DNA of 33,949 bases from contig SLRZ01000011.1 of assembly GCA_007130695.1 (NCBI GenBank), positions 1-33,949 on the forward strand. Reading direction: 5' to 3'. The first letter of the stretch is position 1, and every line of letters begins with the position of its first letter. The position numbers were made by a program, and so were the translations under genes. The notes under the pieces are model-generated. The model was not told where the DNA came from, made no database searches, and was given only the letters and a program-made list of their open reading frames with translations. Shown one piece after another: positions 24,164-30,906 of the stretch. This DNA is from Nitriliruptoraceae bacterium (GTDB lineage: Bacteria; Actinomycetota; Nitriliruptoria; Nitriliruptorales; Nitriliruptoraceae).

Positions 24164-24177
24164 GGCGCCGCGGCGCC
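24164..24177. terminator. GC palindrome between convergent genes
   Basis: GGCGCCGCGGCGCC is a perfect 14-base palindrome in the 27-base gap between the BtuF-like gene and panB, which converge. It may act as a compact bidirectional terminator, but has no loop to speak of and no T-run. GC palindromes of this size also arise by chance in such DNA. Confidence 0.3.
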
Positions 24178-24185
24178 CGGGTGGC

Positions 24186-25049
24186 TCAGTACGCGTGCTC
24201 CGGGCCGGGGTACTCGCCATCGGCCACCTCCGTCTGGAAGGCCTTCACGGCTCCCGCGATGTCGGCCCGCAGGTCCGCGTACTGCTTGACGAACCGTGGC
24301 AGGCGACCGGTGCTCAGACCGAGCAGGTCGTGCCAGACCAGCACCTGGCCGTCGGTCCCCGGGCCCGCGCCGATGCCGATGGTGGGCACGTCGACGGCCT
24401 GGGTCACCCGTTCGCCGAGCTCGGAGGGCACGGCCTCGAGGACGAGGCAGAACGCCCCGGCGCCCGCGAGCGCCTGTGCGTCCTCGATGAGCTGCTCGGC
24501 CGCGTCGCGCCCACGACCCTGCACCTTGAAGCCCCCGAACTGGTGGACCGACTGTGGGGTGAGCCCGAGGTGGCCCATGACCGGGATGCCGGCGCGTACG
24601 AGGTGCTCGGTCACGGCGACCATCGGCCCGCCGCCCTCGATCTTCACGGCGTTGGCGTCCGCCTCCTTCATCATCCGGGTGGCGGAGGCCAGGGCCTGGG
24701 AGGGCCCGTCCTGATAGGTGCCGAAGGGCAGGTCCCCGACCACCAGGCTGTGCGGGGCGCCGCGGGCGACGGCCCGGGTGTGGTGGAGCATCTCGTCGAG
24801 CGTGACGGGCACGGTCGAGTCGTAGCCGAGCACGACCATCCCCAGGCTGTCCCCGACGAGGATGACGGGCACGCCGAGCTCGTCGAGCAGTGCGGCGGAC
24901 CCGTGGTCGTAGGCCGTGAGCATCACGAACCGCTCGCCGCGGTCCTTGGCGGCGCGCAGGTCGTGGATGGTGACGGGGCGACGGTCGGCCGCCCGGCTGT
25001 CGGACCGACGGGACGAGGCCTCGCCGGACTCGGTCGAGTGAACGGACAC
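24186..25049 (-). CDS. panB: 3-methyl-2-oxobutanoate hydroxymethyltransferase
   Basis: First committed step of pantothenate (coenzyme A) synthesis: adds a hydroxymethyl group from methylene-tetrahydrofolate to 2-oxoisovalerate to give ketopantoate. 287 residues from the GTG at 25049, with AGGAGGAG upstream. Conserved family parts are VMLTAYDHGSAALLDELGV, ILVGDSLGMVVLGYDSTVPV (Asp and Ser of the Mg site), VVGDLPFGTYQ, AVKIEGGG, GHLGLTPQSVHQFGGFKVQG and IGIGAGPGTDGQVLVWHDLLG. A 35-residue N-terminal extension is serine/arginine-rich. The gene is monocistronic: panC and panD are absent. In Mycobacterium tuberculosis panB also lies a few genes from glnA2-glnE, so this part of the map may be old synteny. 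Confidence 0.95.
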   Translation of the reverse strand: MSVHSTESGEASSRRSDSRAADRRPVTIHDLRAAKDRGERFVMLTAYDHGSAALLDELGVPVILVGDSLGMVVLGYDSTVPVTLDEMLHHTRAVARGAPHSLVVGDLPFGTYQDGPSQALASATRMMKEADANAVKIEGGGPMVAVTEHLVRAGIPVMGHLGLTPQSVHQFGGFKVQGRGRDAAEQLIEDAQALAGAGAFCLVLEAVPSELGERVTQAVDVPTIGIGAGPGTDGQVLVWHDLLGLSTGRLPRFVKQYADLRADIAGAVKAFQTEVADGEYPGPEHAY

Positions 25050-25229
25050 CTTGGTTGACTCCTCCTGCCGGCCCTCGCCCGCGGGGCGTGGTCGGGTCCA
25101 GCGGCTCGTCGTATGGTGACGTCCGCCAGTGTGCCCGAGTCCCACCACCGGGGCACGCCGGTCGGTCGTGGAGGCGGACGGTCCGACCTCGCAGCGTGCG
25201 GCCGGGCATCAAAGGCGCAGGAGGTGAGT

Positions 25230-25784
25230 ATGGGCCGTCGCTCGGGCTTCGAGGACCTCGTGGTCCTCCACGCCGACGGCCGTTCGGCGCGCCGGACCAT
25301 CGAGCGACTCTCCCGCGCCGGCGTGGACGGGGGCGCCATCGTGCTCCTCGACCCGGTCGAGGCGCGGGCGCCGGGGCGGGCGGGGGACCGCCAGACGGAT
25401 CTCGGGTCCTCGCTGGCGCTGGGCGGGCGGGTGCTGCGTGGGGTGCTGCTGGGCATCCCCCCTGGGGCGGTCTTCGGAATGTTCGTGTTGGCGATGGCCG
25501 ACCAGCCCTGGGCCGCGTTGGTCGCCGGCGCGTTCGGGGGCGCCACGCTCGGCGCGGGTATCGGCGTCCTGGTCTCGTTGCTGTCCGCACCCACCATGGC
25601 GACCTCCTGGGAGCGGACGTTCTCGCCGTTGCTCCCCGGGGGCGTGGCGGTGGGGGTCCACATCGCGGACCGCAGGAACCAGCGGCGGGCGAACCGGGCC
25701 CTGCGTGCCCTTCCCGGGGTGACGATCCAGGAGGTCGCCGACCTCGAGGATCTCCCGCCGCGGGCCCCGGGTGTCGTCGAGTAG
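25230..25784 (+). CDS. Small membrane protein with YflT-like ends, function unknown
   Basis: 184 residues from the ATG at 25230, with GCAGGAGGTG upstream. I do not recognise a specific family. Residues 1-40 (GFEDLVVLHADGRSARRTIE, then LSRAGVDGGAIVLLD) resemble the ferredoxin-like stress domain of YflT/DUF1269-type proteins. Two glycine-rich membrane helices follow (about 70-90, GVLLGIPPGAVFGMFVLAMA; 95-120, AALVAGAFGGATLGAGIGVL). The C-terminus returns to a soluble segment (VAVGVHIADRRNQRRANRAL, then LPGVTIQEV). Such two-helix glycine-zipper proteins are often stress-related, which is inference only. Divergent from panB; convergent with the small gene at 25803. Confidence 0.75.
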   Translation: MGRRSGFEDLVVLHADGRSARRTIERLSRAGVDGGAIVLLDPVEARAPGRAGDRQTDLGSSLALGGRVLRGVLLGIPPGAVFGMFVLAMADQPWAALVAGAFGGATLGAGIGVLVSLLSAPTMATSWERTFSPLLPGGVAVGVHIADRRNQRRANRALRALPGVTIQEVADLEDLPPRAPGVVE

Positions 25785-25802
25785 CCGCCCGGCCGAGGGT
25801 CG

Positions 25803-26123
25803 TCAGCGCCCGTCCGGGTCGAGCCCCGCCGCCCGCAGCGCGGCCAGGACGTGCGACCGGCTCGCGCCGTCCTCCGTCGGGGGGAAGTCGCAGGCGGCGA
25901 GCCCCTCGGCGAGGACGCGGGCGAGGTGCGCGGGATCCTCGCTGGGGCGGCTGATCCGCAGCAGCAGCAACCGGTGTGCGTCGGGGCCGCCCGGGTCCCG
26001 CAGCTCGAAGCAGCGGCCTCCATCGTCCCACGTCACGACCGGGTCACGGCCGGTGTCGAACCAGATGTCGGCCGTCTCGCGCAGTCCGGGGGCCGGGACC
26101 CCGTTCACGGTGGAGTCCGTCAT
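25803..26123 (-). CDS. Small protein of unknown function coupled to nadE
   Basis: 106 residues from the ATG at 26123, which shares one base with the nadE stop (TGATG), so it is translationally coupled. I do not recognise the family. It is soluble, acidic and beta-strand-like in the middle: ADIWFDTGRDPVVTWDDGGR, FELRDPGG, HRLLLLRI; then an alpha-helical end (PAHLARVLAEGLAACDFPP, SHVLAALRAAGLDPDGR). There is no signal or membrane segment. Position alone suggests co-expression with NAD synthetase. Longer open frames upstream run through nadE and are not used. Confidence 0.65.
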   Translation of the reverse strand: MTDSTVNGVPAPGLRETADIWFDTGRDPVVTWDDGGRCFELRDPGGPDAHRLLLLRISRPSEDPAHLARVLAEGLAACDFPPTEDGASRSHVLAALRAAGLDPDGR

Positions 26124-27856
26124 CAGCCGCGCCAGAGGTGGGTGATGGGGACACGGCGGTCGCGGCCGAACGCGCGTGTGGTGACCTTGGGGCCCGGCGC
26201 GGACTGCCGGCGCTTGAACTCCGCGCCGTCGATCTTGCGCAGGATGTCGCGGACGGTCTCCTCGTCGTGGCCCCTGGCGACGATCTGCTCGATGCCCTCG
26301 TCGTCCTCGACGTAGGCGGCGATGATGTCGTCGAGCACCTCGTAGGGCGGCAGGCTGTCCTCGTCGCGCTGGTCGGGGCGCAGTTCCGCGGAGGGCGCCT
26401 TGTCGATGACGTTGGACGGGATCACCTCGCCGTCGCGGTTGCGCCAGCGCGAGAGCTCGTAGACCAGCAGCTTGGGGACGTCCTTGAGCGGGGCGAAGCC
26501 CCCCGCCATGTCGCCGTAGATGGTCGCGTAGCCGACCGCGTACTCGGACTTGTTGCCGGTGGTGAGCACGATCGAACCGTGCTCGTTGGACAGCGCCATC
26601 AGGTACAGGCCACGCAACCGCGACTGCAGGTTCTCGTAGGCGACCCCCGCGCCGTCGTCGAAGTCCGTGGCGACCAAGCCCTCGAGGGCCTCGCCGACCG
26701 CGTCGAGGGGACCGGCGATCGGTAGGACCCGGTACGGCACGCCGAGGGTGTCCGCCTGCTGCTCCGCGTCGTCGAGCGAATGCCCCGTCGACCACTCCGA
26801 GGGCATGGCCACGGCGGTGACGTGGTCCCCACCGAGGGCGTCGGCGGCGATCGCCAGGGTCAGCGCGGAATCGATGCCGCCGGACAGGCCGATGACGGCT
26901 TGCTCGAAGCCGTTGCGGTGGCAGTAGTCGCGGGTGGCCCGGACCAGCGCGGTGTAGACCTCGGCGACGGGCTCGAGCCGGTCGGTGACCTCGTGGGGCT
27001 GAAGGGTCGGCCGGTCACGGCCGGCACCGGGCAGGTCGGCGAGCGCCCCGGGTGCCTCGGCCTCGTCCACCTCGAGGTCGACCACGACCAGGTCGGCCTC
27101 GAACTGCGCGCCCCGTGCCGTGACGGTGCCGTCGGGGGCGGTGAGCAGGGAGTCGCCGTCGAAGACGACCTCGTCCTGGCCCCCGACCACGTTCACCCAC
27201 GCGACCCACAGGTCGTGCTCGCGGGCGTGGTAGGACGCCCACGCCTCCCGGTCGGTGCGCTTGCCGCGGTGGTAGGGGGACGCGTTGGGGTTGGCCAGCA
27301 CCCGGGCCCCGGCCCCGACCGCGCCCGCGACGGGGCCCTGCTCGGTCCACAGATCCTCGCAGAGGACCACGCCGACCGGGACCCCCGCGACGCGGACCAC
27401 GCAGGGCTCCTCGGTGGGGGTGAAGTAGCGGGCCTCGTCGAAGACCCCGTAGTTGGGCAGGCGTTGCTTGTCGTAGGTGGCGACCACCCGGCCGTCGGCG
27501 ATCACCGAGGCGGAGTTGCGCAGGTGACGTGCCGGCAGCGCCACGTCCCAGTGGGTGGCGTCGGTGGCGTCGCCGTCGCGGTCCCCGTCGCCACGGCCGA
27601 CGTGCCCGACGACGGCGACGGTGCCGTGGGGGCCTTCTGCGGCGAGCCGCTCGACCGCGTCGAGGTTGGCCTGCACGAACTCGGGCTTGAGCAGCAGGTC
27701 CTCGGGCGGGTAGCCCGTGACCGCGAGTTCGGTGAAGACGACCAGATCGGCGCCCTGCCCCGCGGCGCGGTGCCACGCCGAGAGGATCTCGGTGACGTTG
27801 CCGTCGACGTCACCGACCCGGGCCTCGACCTGCGCCAGTGCGACCCGCAGTGACAT
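26123..27856 (-). CDS. nadE: Glutamine-dependent NAD synthetase
   Basis: Last step of NAD synthesis: amidates nicotinic acid adenine dinucleotide with ammonia from glutamine. 577 residues from the ATG at 27856, with GAAAGGG eight bases upstream. The N-terminal nitrilase-type glutaminase has the Glu-Lys-Cys triad Glu43 (TELAVTGYPPEDLL), Lys130 (YDKQRLPNYGVFDE) and Cys166 (VVLCEDLW). The C-terminal synthetase has the ATP pyrophosphatase loop SGGIDS (325-330), TGNKSEYAVGYATIYGDMAGGFAPL (split) and the C-terminal SPPYEVLDDI-like region (here LPPYEVLDDI). The acidic insert DGDRDGDATDATHWD at about 90-104 is longer than usual. Divergent from amt, 153 bases away. A small unknown gene overlaps its stop. 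Confidence 0.95.
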   Translation of the reverse strand: MSLRVALAQVEARVGDVDGNVTEILSAWHRAAGQGADLVVFTELAVTGYPPEDLLLKPEFVQANLDAVERLAAEGPHGTVAVVGHVGRGDGDRDGDATDATHWDVALPARHLRNSASVIADGRVVATYDKQRLPNYGVFDEARYFTPTEEPCVVRVAGVPVGVVLCEDLWTEQGPVAGAVGAGARVLANPNASPYHRGKRTDREAWASYHAREHDLWVAWVNVVGGQDEVVFDGDSLLTAPDGTVTARGAQFEADLVVVDLEVDEAEAPGALADLPGAGRDRPTLQPHEVTDRLEPVAEVYTALVRATRDYCHRNGFEQAVIGLSGGIDSALTLAIAADALGGDHVTAVAMPSEWSTGHSLDDAEQQADTLGVPYRVLPIAGPLDAVGEALEGLVATDFDDGAGVAYENLQSRLRGLYLMALSNEHGSIVLTTGNKSEYAVGYATIYGDMAGGFAPLKDVPKLLVYELSRWRNRDGEVIPSNVIDKAPSAELRPDQRDEDSLPPYEVLDDIIAAYVEDDEGIEQIVARGHDEETVRDILRKIDGAEFKRRQSAPGPKVTTRAFGRDRRVPITHLWRG

Positions 27857-28009
27857 GCGACGGACCCTTTCGGACTCGTTGGAACAGACGAAACACAACC
27901 GCAACGACCAGGGCACGGTGGTGAAACTCCGCCTTCGTAGCGTCCCTCAACGTACCGACCGGCACCGCCGGTCCTGCAGCGTCCCAATACCTACCAATGG
28001 AGGATCCTG

Positions 28010-29383
28010 GTGAGACGTCTTGCGAAGGTGGGGCTGTTGACCGGAGCACTGATGCTGGTCACCGCACCCGCGTATGCACAGGAGGAGGGGCTCACGCTCG
28101 AGGCCCTCGAACTGAACACACTCGTGTTGTACCTGATGGTCGCGACCGTCCTGGTGTTCATCATGCACGCCGGCTTCGCCATGCTCGAAGCCGGTATGAC
28201 CCGCCAGAAGAACGCGGCGAACATCGTCGGCAAGAACCTGATGACGATCACCCTGGGGATCATCACCTACTACGCCATCGGCTGGGGGATCATGTACGGC
28301 TCCCAGGTGGGCAACTTCATCGGGACGGACATGTTCTTCCTGGTCGGGGGTGACTACGAGCCCGATGCGATCCTGGAGATCGACTTCGCCTTCCAGGCGA
28401 TGTTCGCGGCCACCGCGGCCACCATCGTCTCCGGTGCGGTCGCCGAACGCATGAAGTTCGGTGCCTACCTCGCCGTCGCGGTGGTCATGACCGCGCTGAT
28501 CTACCCGGTCGTGGGTGCCTGGACCTGGGGCGGCGGCTGGATCGACCAGCTCGGCTTCGTGGACTTCGCGGGCTCGACCATCGTCCACCTCACCGGTGGT
28601 GTCGCCGGCCTCGTCGGTGCACTCGTCCTCGGACCCCGGATCGGCAAGTTCGACGCCAAGACCGGCAAGCCGCGGGCCATCCCCGGGCACTCGATGCCGC
28701 TCGCCGGTCTCGGTGTGCTGTTCCTGTTCTTCGGCTGGTTCGGCTTCAACGGTGGGTCGGTGCTGGAACTCGACGGCGAGGCGATCGCCCACGTGCTGGT
28801 CACCACGGCCCTGGCCGCCTCGGGTGGTGCCACGACCGCGGCGCTGTTCACCCGTCTGAAGAACGGCAAGTACGACGTGGCCATGATCGGCAACGGCATC
28901 CTCGCCGGTCTCGTCGGCATCACCGCCGGTGCCGACGTGGTCGAGTTCTTCCCCGCGCTGCTGGTCGGCCTCGTCGCCGGTCTCGTGGTCGCCGTGTCGG
29001 TGTCGTTCTTCGACTCCATCAGGATCGACGACCCGGTCGGTGCGATCTCGGTGCACGGCACCTGCGGCATCCTCGGCACCCTGTGGGTGGGGCTGTTCGC
29101 GATGGAGGACGGGCTGTTCTCCGGTGGTGGCGCCGCACTCCTCGGGATCCAGGCGATCTCGATCATCGGTGTGGTCGCCTGGGTCGGTGTGACCTCGGCC
29201 ATCCTGTTCGGTGTACTCAAGGCCATGGGCCAGCTGCGCGCCCCCCGCGAATGGGAGCTCGAGGGCCTCGACCTCCACGAGCACGGCGTGCCCGGCTACC
29301 CGGAGCTCGTCTTCGGCGCCGGCACGGCGACCAGCGACACCGGCGAACGTGCCGGGCGCACGCCCGAACGGTCGTCCGAGTAG
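28010..29383 (+). CDS. amt: Ammonium transporter (Amt family)
   Basis: Eleven-helix ammonium channel of the inner membrane, 457 residues from the GTG at 28010, with GGAGGATCC upstream. It starts with a cleavable signal peptide ending AYAQ. Family motifs are HAGFAMLEAGMTRQKNAANI (substrate vestibule), GAVAERMKFGAYL, VVGAWTWGGGWIDQLGFVDFAGS (split), HLTGGVAGLVGALVLGPR, FGWFGFNGGS and ISVHGTCGILGTLWVG (pore His). A C-terminal cytoplasmic tail of about 50 residues carries the regulatory region that PII (GlnK) proteins would bind in relatives. No glnK or glnD is next to it, unlike the common amtB-glnK pair. glnA and glnE follow, separated by two strong hairpins. Confidence 0.95.
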   Translation: MRRLAKVGLLTGALMLVTAPAYAQEEGLTLEALELNTLVLYLMVATVLVFIMHAGFAMLEAGMTRQKNAANIVGKNLMTITLGIITYYAIGWGIMYGSQVGNFIGTDMFFLVGGDYEPDAILEIDFAFQAMFAATAATIVSGAVAERMKFGAYLAVAVVMTALIYPVVGAWTWGGGWIDQLGFVDFAGSTIVHLTGGVAGLVGALVLGPRIGKFDAKTGKPRAIPGHSMPLAGLGVLFLFFGWFGFNGGSVLELDGEAIAHVLVTTALAASGGATTAALFTRLKNGKYDVAMIGNGILAGLVGITAGADVVEFFPALLVGLVAGLVVAVSVSFFDSIRIDDPVGAISVHGTCGILGTLWVGLFAMEDGLFSGGGAALLGIQAISIIGVVAWVGVTSAILFGVLKAMGQLRAPREWELEGLDLHEHGVPGYPELVFGAGTATSDTGERAGRTPERSSE

Positions 29384-29390
29384 CAACGCC

Positions 29391-29438
29391 GGGATGGTCG
29401 GTGACGGACCGCACGCAGGGTCCGTCACCGACCGTCCC
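29391..29438 (+). terminator. Strong hairpin just downstream of amt
   Basis: Perfect 15-bp arms GGTCGGTGACGGACC (29396-29410) and GGTCCGTCACCGACC (29419-29433) around an 8-base loop. The stem extends outward by five more base pairs of GGGAT/GTCCC with one G-T pairing. It begins eight bases after the amt stop, as an intrinsic terminator would, though without a T-run. Confidence 0.65.
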
Positions 29439-29446
29439 ACACTGCC

Positions 29447-29486
29447 CCCGTCTGGAGGCCGGCGAACGTGCCGGCCTCCAGACGGG
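29447..29486 (+). other. Second perfect hairpin in the glnA upstream region
   Basis: CCCGTCTGGAGGCCGGC (29447-29463) and its exact complement GCCGGCCTCCAGACGGG (29470-29486) give a 17-bp perfect stem around a GAACGT loop. It starts eight bases after the first hairpin and ends about 60 bases before the glnA start, just upstream of a TACGCT -10-like box. It could be a second terminator, a double-stranded operator at the glnA promoter, or part of a structured RNA. Confidence 0.6.
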
Positions 29487-29496
29487 TCTCCGCGGC

Positions 29497-29502
29497 TACG
29501 CT
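29497..29502 (+). promoter_or_regulatory. Candidate -10 box for glnA
   Basis: TACGCT fits TANNNT and lies 45 bases before the glnA ATG. The -35 position falls inside the right arm of the 29447-29486 hairpin and does not resemble TTGACA, so an activator or the palindrome itself may matter. Confidence 0.35.
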
Positions 29503-29546
29503 CCTGCGGCGACGTCCACCGGTGACTCGACGAAAGCGGACCAGCA

Positions 29547-30893
29547 ATGGACAAGCAGCAGGAATACGTCCTGAGGACCGTCGAGGAACGCGACGTCCGC
29601 TTCATCCGCCTGTGGTTCACCGACGTCCTCGGCCTGCTGAAGAGCGTGGCGATCACCGCCTCGGAGCTCGAGAACGCCTTCGAGGAGGGCATCGGGTTCG
29701 ACGGGTCCGCGATCGACGGGTTCGCGCGCGTGCAGGAGGCCGACATGCTCGCGGTCCCCGACGCCTCGACCTTCCAGATCCTGCCCTGGCGGCCGGAATC
29801 GCAGGGCGTGGCACGGATGTTCTGCGACATCGTCACCCCGGACGGCCAGCCGTTCGCCGCGGACCCCCGCCAGGTGCTCAAACGCCAGCTCGAGCGGGCG
29901 CAGGACATGGGCTTCACGTTCTACATCCACCCGGAGATGGAGTTCTTCCTCTTCGAGGACTCCAAGAGCACCGTGCCCCTCGACAACGGCTCCTACTTCG
30001 ACATGACCCCGTTGGACGTCCAGCAGGACTTCCGCCGGCAGGCGATAAACATGCTCGAACGCATGGGCATCAGCGTCGAGTACTCCCACCACGAGGTCGC
30101 GCCGAGCCAGCACGAGATCGACCTGCGCTACGCGGACGCGCTGACGATGGCCGACAACATCATGACGTTCCGCCTCGTGGTCAAGGAGACCGCGCTGCAC
30201 CGTGGGGTGTACGCGACCTTCATGCCCAAGCCCATGGAGGGCCAGTGGGGCAACGCGATGCACCTGCACCTGTCGCTGTTCGAGGGCGACACCAACGCCT
30301 TCCACGACGCCAGCGACCGCTACCACCTCTCACCCACGGCCAAGAAGTTCACCGCCGGCCTGCTCCGTCACGCACGGGAGATCACCGCGGTCACCAACCA
30401 GTGGGTCAACTCCTACAAGCGGCTCACGGCGCGCCTGCACGGGCCGCTGCCCTCGGGTGAGGCCCCGGTCTACATCTCCTGGGGCCACTCCAACCGCAGC
30501 GCGCTCATCCGGGTGCCGCTGTACAAGCCGCGCAAGGGTGCCTCGAGCCGCATCGAGTACCGCTCGCCCGACCCGGCCTGCAACCCCTACCTCGCGTTCG
30601 CCCTGATCCTGGCGGCCGGCCTCAAGGGCATCGAGGAGAACTACGAGATGCCCGAGGAGAGCGAGGACAACACCTTCGAGCTCTCGCCGGTCGAACGTGC
30701 GGCCTCCGGGATCGACCGGCTGCCCTCCAGCCTGGGCGAGGCGCTGAAGGCCATGGAGGAGTCCGAGCTCGTGGCCGAGACGCTCGGCGAGCACCTGTTC
30801 TCGTACTTCCTCGCGAACAAGCGCCAGGAGTGGGACGAGTACGCGGCCCACGTCACCCAGTTCGAGGTCGACCGCTACCTGCAACTGCTGTAG
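29547..30893 (+). CDS. glnA: Glutamine synthetase, type I alpha-like (GlnA2-like)
   Basis: Makes glutamine from glutamate, ammonia and ATP; dodecamer of cytoplasmic subunits. 448 residues, ATG at 29547. Motifs: FDGSAIDGFARVQEADML (Asp-50-loop type), MEFFLFE (metal-binding Glu), EVAPSQHEID, MPKPMEGQWGNAMHLHLSL, the ATP-site region around ARLHGPLPSGEAPVYISW and RIEYRSPDPACNPYLAFA. Length (about 445) fits GSI-alpha rather than the longer, adenylylated GSI-beta (about 470-480). At the place of the E. coli adenylylated Tyr397 there is EDNTFELS, with Phe377, so it is probably not an adenylylation target. It is followed 13 bases later by glnE, the order seen for glnA2-glnE in mycobacteria; a canonical glnA1 is not in the window. 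Confidence 0.94.
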   Translation: MDKQQEYVLRTVEERDVRFIRLWFTDVLGLLKSVAITASELENAFEEGIGFDGSAIDGFARVQEADMLAVPDASTFQILPWRPESQGVARMFCDIVTPDGQPFAADPRQVLKRQLERAQDMGFTFYIHPEMEFFLFEDSKSTVPLDNGSYFDMTPLDVQQDFRRQAINMLERMGISVEYSHHEVAPSQHEIDLRYADALTMADNIMTFRLVVKETALHRGVYATFMPKPMEGQWGNAMHLHLSLFEGDTNAFHDASDRYHLSPTAKKFTAGLLRHAREITAVTNQWVNSYKRLTARLHGPLPSGEAPVYISWGHSNRSALIRVPLYKPRKGASSRIEYRSPDPACNPYLAFALILAAGLKGIEENYEMPEESEDNTFELSPVERAASGIDRLPSSLGEALKAMEESELVAETLGEHLFSYFLANKRQEWDEYAAHVTQFEVDRYLQLL

Positions 30894-30906
30894 GGCGGGA
30901 GCGCAC

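Noticed and set aside
24001-26031. 676-codon minus-strand frame across panB and its neighbours
   Set aside because: Wrong frame relative to panB; arginine- and proline-rich, spans several genuine genes and intergenic gaps.
27881-27927. Repeated AAC/GAAAC units between nadE and amt, like half-sites of a nitrogen regulator
   Set aside because: Spacing is irregular and the GTnAC partner half-sites of the GlnR box are missing; too weak to call.
27947-29917. 656-codon minus-strand open frame across amt and the start of glnA
   Set aside because: Antisense of the well-defined amt gene; composition is typical of a shadow frame and it runs through both hairpins.
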